Origin: Maribacter sedimenticola
Lineage (GTDB): Bacteria; Bacteroidota; Bacteroidia; Flavobacteriales; Flavobacteriaceae
Reading direction: 5' to 3'
Assembly (NCBI RefSeq): GCF_900188415.1
Contig: NZ_FZNV01000008.1
Coordinates: 1-64,000, forward strand
Length of the DNA: 64,000 nt
Below the pieces are notes generated by a model. That model was not told where the DNA came from and did not search any database. It saw only the letters and a list, made by a program, of their open reading frames with translations. Every line of letters begins with the position of its first letter. Within the stretch, counting starts at the first letter, position 1. Below, in pieces: positions 39,624-49,088 of the stretch. The translations under genes were made by a program, and so were the position numbers.

Positions 39624-39815
39624 TTAAATGAATAGCATTTTCTCTATTGCGTTGTTCTTGCGCTTATGATAGATTTGTTGATAGCTATGGATTTTTTTAA
39701 TAGGTATTCCTAAGAAATATCTTGTAATAGAAGTGACCTTAGAATTTTTTCTGCCGGTCTTTGTTCTATACAGTTCCTTGATAATACTCTCTCTTTTTAT
39801 ATAAATAAGTTTCAT
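39624..39815 (-). CDS. small basic protein of unknown function
   Basis: 63 residues from ATG at 39,815 (MKLIYIKRESIIKELYRTKT). Basic throughout, with TRYFLGIPIKKIHSYQQIYHK in the middle, a pattern that recalls tiny uncharacterised Bacteroidota proteins with an LxGIPI strand. It lies alone between proC and the sigma factor gene, 37 bp upstream of proC on the same strand. No start-site context decides it; coding is plausible but unproven. Confidence 0.4.
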   Translation of the reverse strand: MKLIYIKRESIIKELYRTKTGRKNSKVTSITRYFLGIPIKKIHSYQQIYHKRKNNAIEKMLFI

Positions 39816-39946
39816 GTTTTCATTTCTTGTTGTAACATAACATAAGCCCATCCATGACCAAATATGGCATGTTAAGCTTGTGTTATAATGATTAAAAATT
39901 GGGTAAAGCTGCTTTGCGGCAATTGTAGAACCACATTACGGTCTAA

Positions 39947-40807
39947 TTACAGGTACGCCCTTAGAACTTCGGTATCGGTTTTACGTCTTAGTGCCCGTAG
40001 ACCTTTGTCCTTTATTTGTCTGACACGCTCACGTGTGACATCGAAAATTTCGCCAATTTCAATTAGGCTCATGGGAGGTTGTCCCTCAAGTCCAAAATAA
40101 AGTTTGATGACATCGCGCTGGCGTTCTGGAATTTTGTTCAGGACTTCGTCAATATCGGTTTCCAATGATTCGTGAATAACCGCTTTATCAGGAGTGTCCA
40201 TGTCATTGGATTCAATGACATTGTATAAACTGGCGGTTTCTCCTTCCCTAAAGGGCGCATCCAAGGAAACGTGTTTTACCGAAGAATTAATGGAACTTTT
40301 AACTTTGGAAACATCAATATCAAGTTCAGATGCAATTTCGCCGGGGCTAGGTGGTCTTTGAAAAGTCTGTTCCAAGGTAGAATAAACCTGATAAATTTTG
40401 GAATTGGTGGCAATCTTGTTCTGGGGCAAACGTATAACCCTCGATTTTTTGGAAAGTGCTTGTAAAATGGATTGTCTGATCCACCAAACGGCATAGGATA
40501 TAAATTTAAATCCCCTGGTCTCGTCAAAGCGTTTGGCCGCTTTTACCAATCCTAGGTTGCCCTCGTTGATGAGGTCGGTAAGTCGTAATCCCCGGTTTTG
40601 GTATTGCTTGGCGGCAGAAACCACGAACCTTAAATTGGCGTTGACCAATTTATCCAGCGCTTTTTGATCTCCTTCACGAATTTTTCTAGCCAGTTCCACT
40701 TCTTCATTTGCGGTGATTAAATCTATTTTGCTGATCTCCTGAAAATATTTTTCCAAAGATTTGGCATCGCGGTTAGTTATTTGTTTCGTGATTTTTAATT
40801 GTCGCAT
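39947..40807 (-). CDS. RpoD-like sigma-70 factor, divergent paralogue
   Basis: 286 residues from ATG at 40,807 (MRQLKITKQITNRDAKSL), the family start; the open frame extends 17 codons upstream without family similarity. Region 1.2/2 is present (KYFQEISKIDLITANEEVELA, DLINEGNLGLVKAAKRFDETRGFKFISYAVWWIRQ), then region 3 and region 4.2 (FDVTRERVRQIKDKGLRALRR). Length and layout equal the short primary sigma of Bacteroidota, but several positions differ from the usual housekeeping version as I remember it (NKIATNSKIYQVYSTLEQTF, end TDTEVLRAYL). It is more likely a second, group-2-like RpoD. Confidence 0.85.
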   Translation of the reverse strand: MRQLKITKQITNRDAKSLEKYFQEISKIDLITANEEVELARKIREGDQKALDKLVNANLRFVVSAAKQYQNRGLRLTDLINEGNLGLVKAAKRFDETRGFKFISYAVWWIRQSILQALSKKSRVIRLPQNKIATNSKIYQVYSTLEQTFQRPPSPGEIASELDIDVSKVKSSINSSVKHVSLDAPFREGETASLYNVIESNDMDTPDKAVIHESLETDIDEVLNKIPERQRDVIKLYFGLEGQPPMSLIEIGEIFDVTRERVRQIKDKGLRALRRKTDTEVLRAYL

Positions 40808-40968
40808 AGCGTGCTTTTGAATTAATGTATAACATAGTATAATTAAGTTAAAATCCAAGAAATTGACGCTTTTTATGAGTTTTTTGACTCTTTTTAATGC
40901 TTTTTTGTATAATTTTAATTGTTTTTGGTCAAAATTAAAGCTTTTTTGAAATTTTATGTTTTTAAAGG

Positions 40969-42309
40969 CTATTTAAATTCATTTACATTGTCGCTTAGGT
41001 CAAAAACGTTGGTTTGGGTTACGTTTTTGGCTAAAATACTAAAGCCTGCGGCACTTCTGTAACCTCCTGCGCAGTGCACCACAATGGGTTTGTCCGTAGG
41101 AATTTCATCTATAGTGTCCCGCAAGTCGTTAAGGGGTATGTTGATGGCATTATCAAAATATTGTTCTTGGTTGAATTCACTTTTATTACGGATATCTACG
41201 ATAGTGTATTTATGCGTATTCTTTCTGAATTCCTCAAAATTAAACCGTTTAGATTTTTCCCTAACGGCATCACCCAAAGTCATTATGCTAAGCATTTGGC
41301 TTTCGTACCCAATTTTGGCAATACGTGATAACATATGCTTTCTTTGATTGGCTTTTTCTATAATAAGATGAAATTTCTCGTTAGGTTTTACAAGGGCTCC
41401 TAGCCAGGTTTCTATCTTATCATCCTCATTACGCGCCATTATATTTATGGAATTTGGCAAATGATTGTTCTTAAAATCCGTCTCATCCCTAGTGTCTACA
41501 ATTAATTGTGTATTGCCACTGCAATCAACGTTCATGGAAAAAGGAATGTCAAAAATACTTTTCTCCATATTTTCCGCACCTTTTTTGTTGAGGTCAACAT
41601 CAAACCCAAAATAAGACGGTATAAAGGGTTGTTCGTCCAATAGATGGTCTATAAACTCCTGTTCCGATAAATCTTTAAATGCCCAATTCTGTTCCCGTTC
41701 CTTCCCTAGGGTACTTGATGATTCTGAACCCATATTCTTACCGCAAAGTGATCCGGCACCATGGGCGGGATAGATTAGGGTTTCATCAGGAAGGTGATTA
41801 AATTTTGTTTTTATGGTGTTGAACATTGCCTTGGCCAGCTCTTGACGTTTCGCTTTTTTATTCCCTGCTTTTTCCCTAAGGTCCGGTCTACCCACATCGC
41901 CCACGAATAAGGTGTCTCCAGTAAACAATACAGGGGCATCATTTTCTTTTTGGGCTACTATGGATATACTGTCCGGAGAGTGCCCTGGTGTATGCAAAGC
42001 GGAAAACCTTACTTCGTCCATTGTTAGAACATCACCTTCATCAAAGCTTTTATGGGGATAATCCGCCCCTATTAATTTACTACAATATATGGTGGCTTTA
42101 GTTTCTTTGTGCACTTGTAAATGTCCACTTACAAAGTCTGCATGGGGGTGTGTTTCAAATATGGCGACAATATGTGCGTTGTGCTCATCGGCAAAGTCAT
42201 AATAGGGTTTTGGGTCCCTGCTTGGATCTATAAGGGCAATACTTTTATTGCTTAAAATAGCATATGAATAATGAGCCAAAGGTTTGTCCTGAAATTGTTT
42301 TATAATCAT
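40969..42309 (-). CDS. MBL-fold hydrolase with two rhodanese domains
   Basis: 446 residues. The N-terminal metallo-beta-lactamase domain (about 1-235) has ETHPHADFVSGH (HxHxDxxxxH), FTGDTLFVGDVGRPDLRE and YPAHGAG, the layout of ETHE1-type persulfide dioxygenases. Two rhodanese-like domains follow: one at about 265-345 without an active Cys, one at 360-440 with the catalytic loop VVHCAGGYRSAAG. It probably oxidises glutathione or low-molecular persulfides and handles sulfane sulfur in the cytosol. Monocistronic; no regulator is adjacent. Confidence 0.9.
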   Translation of the reverse strand: MIIKQFQDKPLAHYSYAILSNKSIALIDPSRDPKPYYDFADEHNAHIVAIFETHPHADFVSGHLQVHKETKATIYCSKLIGADYPHKSFDEGDVLTMDEVRFSALHTPGHSPDSISIVAQKENDAPVLFTGDTLFVGDVGRPDLREKAGNKKAKRQELAKAMFNTIKTKFNHLPDETLIYPAHGAGSLCGKNMGSESSSTLGKEREQNWAFKDLSEQEFIDHLLDEQPFIPSYFGFDVDLNKKGAENMEKSIFDIPFSMNVDCSGNTQLIVDTRDETDFKNNHLPNSINIMARNEDDKIETWLGALVKPNEKFHLIIEKANQRKHMLSRIAKIGYESQMLSIMTLGDAVREKSKRFNFEEFRKNTHKYTIVDIRNKSEFNQEQYFDNAINIPLNDLRDTIDEIPTDKPIVVHCAGGYRSAAGFSILAKNVTQTNVFDLSDNVNEFK

Positions 42310-42593
42310 GATCGTTTTGTTATTAGAAAAATGCTAAATTTATCTTTTTAATATGTTCTTCATGGTAACCAAAGTTACGCAACTGCTTGTTTTTAAAATT
42401 GTTAACAGTTGTGATGTTGGTTGGTTCAATGCATGTAGCTATATATTTTTCCTCTTGTTAACCCATTTAATTATGGATGTTATTAGTAAAGGTTTTCTCT
42501 TCTACAAGCTCTAAAACAATTGCTTAAATTTTTAACGCTATCGAATTTATTTTTAGAATAAAGTAGGCGTATGTACTCCAATTGATTTAATTT

Positions 42594-42601
42594 TAAATTT
42601 G
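42594..42601 (+). promoter_or_regulatory. candidate -7 box of the histidine kinase gene at 42,645
   Basis: TAAATTTG matches the Bacteroidota TAnnTTTG consensus exactly, 43 bp before the start codon. No clear TTTG -33 box lies at the expected distance. The rest of the gene-free stretch 42,310-42,593 shows no ORF or repeat. Confidence 0.35.
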
Positions 42602-42644
42602 ATTTTAACGGGGAACCTAATTCCAGATTAAAAATTAAAACTTA

Positions 42645-44312
42645 ATGGCGGACACGAATAAGGATTTTTATTTTTTGGAGGATGGTGGTGAAATGAGCCA
42701 ATTAATGCGCAATAGGGACTGGTCAAAAACACCCATTGGATATCCCGAAACATGGCCCCAGACCTTAAGGACGACCATTAGCATTATGTTGAATTCTCCT
42801 TTTCCCATGTTTTTGTTCTGGGGTAAAAAATTAAAATGTTTTTATAATGATGCGTATAGGCCAAGTTTGGGAATAAATGGAAAACATCCATCTATTTTAG
42901 GAATGAGCGGAAAGGAAGCTTGGCCGGAAATTTGGGAAGATATTGCACCATTACTTCATTCGGTCACAGAAAAGGGGGAATCTATTTGGAGGGAAAATCA
43001 ACTTATTCCAATTTTTAGAAATGGACGTATAGAAGATGTGTATTGGACATTCAGTTATAGTCCCGTAAAGGACGAATCCGGTAATATAGCCGGTGTGCTT
43101 ACCGTGTGTACGGATACTACGGAAGCGGTTAAAGCCGCCAACAAATTACGGGAAAGTGAACGGCGATTTCGTGAAATTGCGGATTTATCCCCTATTTGGA
43201 TTTGGATAACCGATGCGCAAGTCAATGTGGAATATGCCAATAAAGAACTTTTAAAATATATAGGATTAGAAAAATCTTCTGACTTTACGGGGCAGACTTG
43301 GGAGAAAATGGTACACCCAGATGATATTCAGTTGGTATATGATGGCTTTGGGGAAGCTGTTCGTAAACAGGAAAATTTTGCTTTGGAATATAGGGTCAAA
43401 AATGCAAGTACCGATCAATTTGAATGGTTCAAGGTGTTGGCCGTGCCCAGGTATGAGGACAAACAACTAAAGGGTTTTATTGGCACCGCTATGAATATAG
43501 AGCAGCAAAAGTCTTTTGCCAATAACCTGAAGAGCGAAGTGGAGGTACGTACCAGGGAGCTTGAGGACAGTAATATTCAATTGGAAAAAATGAATAAGGA
43601 ACTGCAGTCCTTTGCCTATATCTCCAGTCATGACCTACAGGAGCCGCTTAGAAAAATACAAATGTTCGCAGAGGTGTTGTTGGATAAGGAAATTGATAAC
43701 CTTTCTAAAAAAGGGAAGGACAAGTTTGAAAAGATACAATCTGCAGCCAATAGAATGCAATCGTTGATCAATGATCTTTTGGCCTATTCCCGAGCCGATA
43801 CCGAAAAAAGGATATTCAAGAAAATTGAATTGCAACATATTATTGATGAGGTTAAAAATGATTTAGCGGAAGAATTCAAGAAAAAGAACGGACAGGTAAT
43901 CGTAGAGGAAAGTTGTTCCCTGGAGGTAGTGCCATTTCAATTTAGGCAGTTGATGTACAACCTTGTTTCCAATTCCTTAAAATACTCAAAACAAGATGTT
44001 GCGCCAATAATTACCATAAAGGGCGAAATTGTCAATGAGCTGACAATTTCAGGCCTAGTATTGAAACGGAATACCCAATATGCCAAAATAACCATTACCG
44101 ATAACGGTATTGGGTTTGAGAATCAATTTTCCGATAAGATATTTGAAGTATTTCAACGCTTGCACGGAAAACAAGAATATGTAGGTACCGGGGTAGGGTT
44201 GGCTATCGTTAAAAAAATAGTGCAAAACCACAATGGGTATATCAGTGCATCTGGAGAGCCCAATGTTGGATCCGTATTTCAAATTTTTATACCGGAAATC
44301 CATAAAGGATAA
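42645..44312 (+). CDS. PAS-domain sensor histidine kinase
   Basis: 555 residues, soluble. Two PAS-like regions (about 30-165, starting DWSKTPIGYPETWP, and 170-290 with FREIADLSPIWIWITDAQ) are linked by a coiled coil (295-330) to the HisKA domain with ISSHDLQEPLRKIQ (His near 335) and HATPase_c: N box NLVSNSLKYSK, G1 DNGIGF, G2 GTGVGLAIVKK. The DWS-IGxPxxWP opening occurs in other bacterial PAS kinases. No receiver is attached; stand-alone receivers are encoded further along. Signal unknown. Confidence 0.92.
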   Translation: MADTNKDFYFLEDGGEMSQLMRNRDWSKTPIGYPETWPQTLRTTISIMLNSPFPMFLFWGKKLKCFYNDAYRPSLGINGKHPSILGMSGKEAWPEIWEDIAPLLHSVTEKGESIWRENQLIPIFRNGRIEDVYWTFSYSPVKDESGNIAGVLTVCTDTTEAVKAANKLRESERRFREIADLSPIWIWITDAQVNVEYANKELLKYIGLEKSSDFTGQTWEKMVHPDDIQLVYDGFGEAVRKQENFALEYRVKNASTDQFEWFKVLAVPRYEDKQLKGFIGTAMNIEQQKSFANNLKSEVEVRTRELEDSNIQLEKMNKELQSFAYISSHDLQEPLRKIQMFAEVLLDKEIDNLSKKGKDKFEKIQSAANRMQSLINDLLAYSRADTEKRIFKKIELQHIIDEVKNDLAEEFKKKNGQVIVEESCSLEVVPFQFRQLMYNLVSNSLKYSKQDVAPIITIKGEIVNELTISGLVLKRNTQYAKITITDNGIGFENQFSDKIFEVFQRLHGKQEYVGTGVGLAIVKKIVQNHNGYISASGEPNVGSVFQIFIPEIHKG

Positions 44313-44348
44313 AAACTTAAAAAATACGTTTTGGTAAATTGCAATTGA

Positions 44349-45572
44349 TTAGGCCTGGGGCAAGAATATTTTGAATGTTGCACCTTTGTCAGGCTCCCCA
44401 TACGCAAAAATGCGCCCATGATGGTTTTCTACGATCCTTTTTGCAATGGCAAGGCCAATACCTGTAGATTTGTCATTGTTATCAGCATTTAACCGTTTGA
44501 ACATTCCAAAGATACGTTCGGCATATTTTTGTTGAAAACCAATGCCATTATCCTTTACGGTAACCATACAATATGTAGTTTGGTTATTGAGTCCCTCTAC
44601 ATTAAATACGCCACCTTTGCCCGAAGTACATGCAATGGAAATGGTTAAGGGCCTATTGGGACATCTATACGCAATTGAGTTGGCCAATAGGCCGTAAAAC
44701 AATTGTTCCAATTGTATGGGTATGGCGTTTACCTCTTCCATACTGGTCAATGATATGGTGCCCCCACATGCGGTAAGGTCCTGTTGAATACGGGTAATGG
44801 CCCGCTGTACTATTTTCTCTAAATGGGTAGTCTTAAAACGATCAACAAATTCCTCTGTTTCGGAGTAGTCCAAAAGGTCTTTAAGGATTTTACGCATTTT
44901 ATTGGCTTCGCGTTCAATTCCCTTAAAATAAGTGGCCACGTTTGGAGGAAGATTATTGGCTTCCCGTTCACGAATAATCGTTGAAAATGTCTGAATCTTA
45001 CGTAGCGGTTCTTGAAGGTCATGACTTGATATGAATTCAAAAGCTTCTAAACGCACATCTTGTTGTCTAACTTTCTGGCGAATTGCCCGTAAGTTTTCTA
45101 TGGCCTGTAAATGAAAGGAAATAAGGTCTGCATATAGCGTAAACATGCCAATGACCTTATCATTGTTCAATTTATTGGGTTTAGGGTCTATAGCGCACAA
45201 GGTGCCAAAAAAATCGCCATTTTTTAAGATTATGGGAACGGAAATATAGCTTTGAAAACCATATTGCAACGGGGTAGGGTGGTTGCGGAAATAAGGATCA
45301 GTCTCCACATGGTCTATGACAACAAGTTTATTGGCCTGTCTTATTTCATGGCAAATGGTTGTCTCCACTACCAGTTCATCACCGGGTTTCAATCCAAAAT
45401 TGACATCATCCAATGCGCTACAGGTCAACCATTTTTCTTGGGTTACCCTGGCAACCGCAATAAATCCCATTTGCGTGGTTTCCTTAATTACATTAAGAAT
45501 GGTAGGGAGGACTTCAATAGATTGTATGTCTTCTATATTTCTTTTATAGGAATCGTTCAAGGGCATACTCAA
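44349..45572 (-). CDS. GAF-domain sensor histidine kinase
   Basis: 407 residues. The GAF domain (about 15-165) includes FIAVARVTQEKWLTCSALDDVNFGL and SYISVPIILKNGDFFGTLCAIDPKP. The HisKA part has ISSHDLQEPLRKIQTFS (His about 190), then N box LLANSIAYR, G1 DNGIGF and G2 GIGLAIAKRIVENHHG. No bilin-type Cys motif is evident, so it need not be a phytochrome. It converges with the kinase gene at 42,645. Kinase core is close to that of the other three kinases here, suggesting a recently expanded set. Confidence 0.9.
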   Translation of the reverse strand: MSMPLNDSYKRNIEDIQSIEVLPTILNVIKETTQMGFIAVARVTQEKWLTCSALDDVNFGLKPGDELVVETTICHEIRQANKLVVIDHVETDPYFRNHPTPLQYGFQSYISVPIILKNGDFFGTLCAIDPKPNKLNNDKVIGMFTLYADLISFHLQAIENLRAIRQKVRQQDVRLEAFEFISSHDLQEPLRKIQTFSTIIREREANNLPPNVATYFKGIEREANKMRKILKDLLDYSETEEFVDRFKTTHLEKIVQRAITRIQQDLTACGGTISLTSMEEVNAIPIQLEQLFYGLLANSIAYRCPNRPLTISIACTSGKGGVFNVEGLNNQTTYCMVTVKDNGIGFQQKYAERIFGMFKRLNADNNDKSTGIGLAIAKRIVENHHGRIFAYGEPDKGATFKIFLPQA

Positions 45573-45715
45573 ATATAAGATTAATTTAAAAGGCTAATTC
45601 CCATTAATGCCATCTTTCATCATTAATGATAATGTTTAACTTGAAATTGTTATGTTGTTACTGTTAAAATAGATAATTTAGCTAAATTAAGGTGGAATTA
45701 GTTTACTAATAATGA

Positions 45716-46276
45716 ATGGAATTTAGTCTTGTATTTGACCCGGATAAAATTGTTTCAGCATTAATTGCGGAAATAATGGGTAAAGAACAGATTGATTATG
45801 AAATCATTGAGGGTAGGACAATTAAGATTACCGAAAATATAAGTAAGGAAAATCTAGCGCTGGTTAAAGAAAGCCTAGAACGTTTTTCCATTGAATTGCG
45901 GTCAAAAAATGATCTTGATTTGGTAGAGGACATAAAATTGTGCGTTAGGGAGATGGTGCGGCAAGGGAATACTAGGAACATAAAAATGTCTGAGCGGTTA
46001 ACCGATCAGTTAGGTTTCAGCTATTCTTATCTATCCAATCAATTTTCTAGTCAGACGTATACTTCAATTGAGAATTTTTATATATTAGTGCGTATTGAGA
46101 AAGTTAAGGAAATGGTATTATTGGAGAATGCTAAATTGAGTGAGATTGCCTATGAATTAAACTTCAGTAGTGTACCACATTTATCAAATCAATTTAAAAA
46201 AGTGACCGGGCTTACCATTACCCAGTATTTAAAGTTTAAAAAGAAAAAGGAGAAGAATTCTTCAGCCAATACCTAA
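45716..46276 (+). CDS. AraC-type DNA-binding protein
   Basis: 186 residues. A small N-terminal part (1-80) precedes a C-terminal AraC domain (about 90-178): MSERLTDQLGFSYSYLSNQFSS as first helix-turn-helix and LSEIAYELNFSSVPHLSNQFKKVTGLTITQYLK as the second. No receiver or ligand domain of known type is seen. It lies 10 bp upstream of a stand-alone receiver gene on the same strand, so the two are co-transcribed and may work together in phosphorelay control. Basic C-terminal tail (KFKKKKEKN). Confidence 0.85.
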   Translation: MEFSLVFDPDKIVSALIAEIMGKEQIDYEIIEGRTIKITENISKENLALVKESLERFSIELRSKNDLDLVEDIKLCVREMVRQGNTRNIKMSERLTDQLGFSYSYLSNQFSSQTYTSIENFYILVRIEKVKEMVLLENAKLSEIAYELNFSSVPHLSNQFKKVTGLTITQYLKFKKKKEKNSSANT

Positions 46277-46285
46277 AACAACGAA

Positions 46286-46726
46286 ATGAATAAATTAAGA
46301 ATACTTCTTGTAGATGATGATGAGGATGATAGGCAGTTTTTTGCCGATGCCCTAGAGGGTATAGAATTAAATACCCAATTGCATTTACTTGAAAACGGCA
46401 AAAGCTGTATGGAATATTTAAACAAGGAAACGGAAAATTTACCGGATCTGATATTTCTTGATTTGAATATGCCCATTATGAACGGTTTTGAATGCTTGGA
46501 GGCTATACGCAGTACACCCCATTTAAAGGATATTATGGTAGCCATATATTCCACGAGCTCTGCGGAAAGGGATATAGAGGAAACTTTTGAGAAAGGGGCC
46601 AATATCTATATTAAAAAACCTTCTAGTTTCAACGAACTTAAAAAGTCGTTAAAGCAAGTGGTGAAGATGAATTGGTCGTACCACTTAAATGATTTTAAGA
46701 AAGAAAACTTTTTATTGAAGGTTTAA
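46286..46726 (+). CDS. stand-alone response regulator receiver (Rcp1-like)
   Basis: 146 residues, one receiver domain. The acidic pocket is LLVDDDEDDRQFF (7-19), the phosphoacceptor Asp is in LIFLDLNMPIMNGFEC (about 60), Thr/Ser at AIYSTSS (about 89) and Lys at IKKPSSF (about 112). No output domain, so it probably hands phosphate on or binds a partner such as the AraC protein encoded 10 bp upstream. One of four similar receivers in this cluster (others at 50,727, 51,360 and 54,644). A hairpin terminator follows. Confidence 0.92.
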   Translation: MNKLRILLVDDDEDDRQFFADALEGIELNTQLHLLENGKSCMEYLNKETENLPDLIFLDLNMPIMNGFECLEAIRSTPHLKDIMVAIYSTSSAERDIEETFEKGANIYIKKPSSFNELKKSLKQVVKMNWSYHLNDFKKENFLLKV

Positions 46727-46749
46727 TTTTTATCCTAAAGAATAAATGA

Positions 46750-46773
46750 AAGTTGTTTCCATAGAAACAACTT
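46750..46773 (+). terminator. rho-independent terminator
   Basis: AAGTTGTTTC (46,750-46,759) and GAAACAACTT (46,764-46,773) form a perfect 10-bp stem followed by further T residues. Ends the AraC-receiver operon. Confidence 0.85.
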
Positions 46774-46872
46774 TTTTAGTTTTAGCATTAGTCGTTTTAA
46801 TTCATTTTTACGTATTTCGTAGTTGATTGTTATTCTTCGCTTACTTTTAGAATATCCAAATTTTTAATTAGC

Positions 46873-48798
46873 ATGAACTTTTTGAAAAATATTGTTGACG
46901 ATTCTAAGGACGCAATAGTATATGTAATGCCTATTGATCCACAAGAAAGTAACAATACGGATTTCAAGATTGTATATGCCAATGTTGCTGCGCAAACGCT
47001 ATTGGTTTCATCTAAAAATACATTGGTTGACCATACAATAGCCGAAATAGAAAAATTATCGTTGATCGAAGGATTGCAAAATGCATTGCAAGAGGTTTTT
47101 GAAAGCCAAGAGCAGGTAAACATTCCCTTGTATGCTGCATTGGCAGAGCAAACCGGGTATACCTATGCCACATTAAAAGGCAATGGGGAAGGAGTTGTGC
47201 TAACGTTTTTGTTCAATATAGAAAACGACATATTAAAGACAAATGCGGGCTTTTTGGAAAGTGCCAATGATAAGCGGATTATCAATGAACAGGAGTTGGC
47301 AGGTATAATCAACAATAGTGTTCTGGATAGCTTTAATAATATTATTTGCTATGTGAAGCCTACTTATGATGCCAATGGTGAAATAGAGGATTTTAAAATA
47401 GAATATATTAATAACAGAATGGTGGAGATCACTAGGGAGGAACCTAGCTTGATCATTGGCAAGACATTATTGGAATATTATCCTCAGAATAGTACCAATG
47501 GGGTACTACAGTTGTTGAGGGAATGTTATACCACGGAAGAAAATGTAGAATTTCTAAGGCAGTACCATTTTAACGATGAAGATTTTTGGTTCAGCAACAG
47601 GGCCATAAAAATGAATGATGGGATCATGTTGTTTTCCAAGGATGTTTCTAGGGAGAAAGAATATGAGGAACAACTTTTTGTTCAGAATAGATTATTGACA
47701 GAGGCGGAGTCTGTAGCCAGTATTGGAAGTTTTAGATGGAATCTGGCAAAAACGGACGTAAAATATTCGGACAATGTATATCGCCTGTTCGGGTATGAGC
47801 CCAATGAATTTGAATCTAATTATGAACGTCTACTTTCCTTTGTCCATGTAAATGATGTAGAAAGGGTAAAAAAAGGGTTTAGGGACGCTCGTGAACACAA
47901 AGGTAGAACGGACCTGGTCTTTAGAATAATGACCAAAACAAAGGAAATCAAGTATTTAAATACCATAGGAGAATGTTTTAAGAAGGATGTAAACTGGTAT
48001 ATGGTTGGTGTTATACGGGATGTTACCCGGCAAATTGAAATAGAATCCAATTTACAGGCCAGAAATGCGGAGCTCAAAAGAACCAATTCTGACCTTGAGG
48101 CCTTTAACAGGGTAGCCAGTCATGATTTACAGGAACCATTGCGAAAAATTCAAATGTTCATTAGTAGGTTGAGCGATGAGGAAAAGGGACGTATGAACCA
48201 AAAGTCCCAAGGATATCTTGAAAAGGTAAAATCCTCGTCTGACCGCATGAGAAACTTGATCAACAATTTACTGTCGTACTCCAAAGTGGAGGAAGTAGTA
48301 GAATTGCCCAAAAGCGTAAATCTAAATGATGTATTGGACAATGTTTTGGATGATCTGGGAGAACGTATCAATGAATTAAAGGCACAAATTAGTGCTGACG
48401 ACCTGCCCATTGTCAACGGAGTGCAATTTCAGTTAGAACAATTGTTTACCAATTTAATTTCCAATTCCTTAAAATACATTAAGCCGAATACGGAAACCAA
48501 CATACAGATCAAGAGTACCATAATCTCTAAAAATGAATTGCCCCAAGAATTGAGTTTGAGCAATGATGTCTATGTAAAATTGCAGTTTTTGGATAACGGG
48601 ATTGGTTTTGAAGCACAATATGAAAAGAAAATCTTTGAAATTTTCCAGCGCTTGCATGGCAAAAACGAATTCACCGGTACGGGATTAGGGTTATCTATTT
48701 GTAAAAAAATTGTAGAATCGCACAATGGTGCCATTATGGCCAAGGGCAAACCCAACGTTGGCGCTGAGTTTATCGTGTATTTGCCCGTACTTATTTAA
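46873..48798 (+). CDS. multi-PAS sensor histidine kinase
   Basis: 641 residues, soluble. PAS-like regions lie at about 10-110, 150-270 and 285-385 (NVYRLFGYEPNEFESNYERLLSFVH). A coiled coil leads to ASHDLQEPLRKIQMFIS (His about 417), N box NLISNSLKYI, G1 DNGIGFEAQYE, G2 GTGLGLSICKKIV. It is the same kinase type as at 55,091, and both share the sequence block ECYTTEE/CYNTGE in the second PAS. Transcribed alone, after a terminator. Confidence 0.9.
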   Translation: MNFLKNIVDDSKDAIVYVMPIDPQESNNTDFKIVYANVAAQTLLVSSKNTLVDHTIAEIEKLSLIEGLQNALQEVFESQEQVNIPLYAALAEQTGYTYATLKGNGEGVVLTFLFNIENDILKTNAGFLESANDKRIINEQELAGIINNSVLDSFNNIICYVKPTYDANGEIEDFKIEYINNRMVEITREEPSLIIGKTLLEYYPQNSTNGVLQLLRECYTTEENVEFLRQYHFNDEDFWFSNRAIKMNDGIMLFSKDVSREKEYEEQLFVQNRLLTEAESVASIGSFRWNLAKTDVKYSDNVYRLFGYEPNEFESNYERLLSFVHVNDVERVKKGFRDAREHKGRTDLVFRIMTKTKEIKYLNTIGECFKKDVNWYMVGVIRDVTRQIEIESNLQARNAELKRTNSDLEAFNRVASHDLQEPLRKIQMFISRLSDEEKGRMNQKSQGYLEKVKSSSDRMRNLINNLLSYSKVEEVVELPKSVNLNDVLDNVLDDLGERINELKAQISADDLPIVNGVQFQLEQLFTNLISNSLKYIKPNTETNIQIKSTIISKNELPQELSLSNDVYVKLQFLDNGIGFEAQYEKKIFEIFQRLHGKNEFTGTGLGLSICKKIVESHNGAIMAKGKPNVGAEFIVYLPVLI

Positions 48799-48926
48799 CT
48801 ACATTCCTTCTTCAGTCTTACACTATTAATTGGCCAATCTTAAAATTGTGTAACTCATTCTTAAAATGATGTAACATAAAACCCCATCAATACCTAGATA
48901 TTTGTAAAAGAAATTATTAGTCAGTT

Positions 48927-49088
48927 ATGAAAAATCTACAATACGCCAGAGTTGGCATGGTAAGAAAAAAGATGGTGAGTAAGTTGAATGCCATGAACAC
49001 TCCACAGGAAATGGGTGTGCCAACAAATATGGGCACGACTAATAATGCATTAATTATTAATTCTCAAAAACCATTATTATGCAAGTAG
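48927..49088 (+). CDS. 53-residue protein overlapping an AraC-type regulator gene
   Basis: Reads MKNLQYARVGMVRKKMVSKL through TNNALIINSQKPLLCK. The stop lies inside the next gene, with a 10-bp overlap in another frame (next ATG at 49,079), which suggests translational coupling. The N-terminal half is basic and the rest is polar with no hydrophobic helix. No family recognised. Possibly a leader or a small partner of the regulator. Confidence 0.5.
   Translation: MKNLQYARVGMVRKKMVSKLNAMNTPQEMGVPTNMGTTNNALIINSQKPLLCK

Noticed and set aside
44349-45572. GAF kinase as a bacteriophytochrome
   Set aside because: No PAS domain before the GAF, no PHY domain and no evident bilin-binding cysteine motif.
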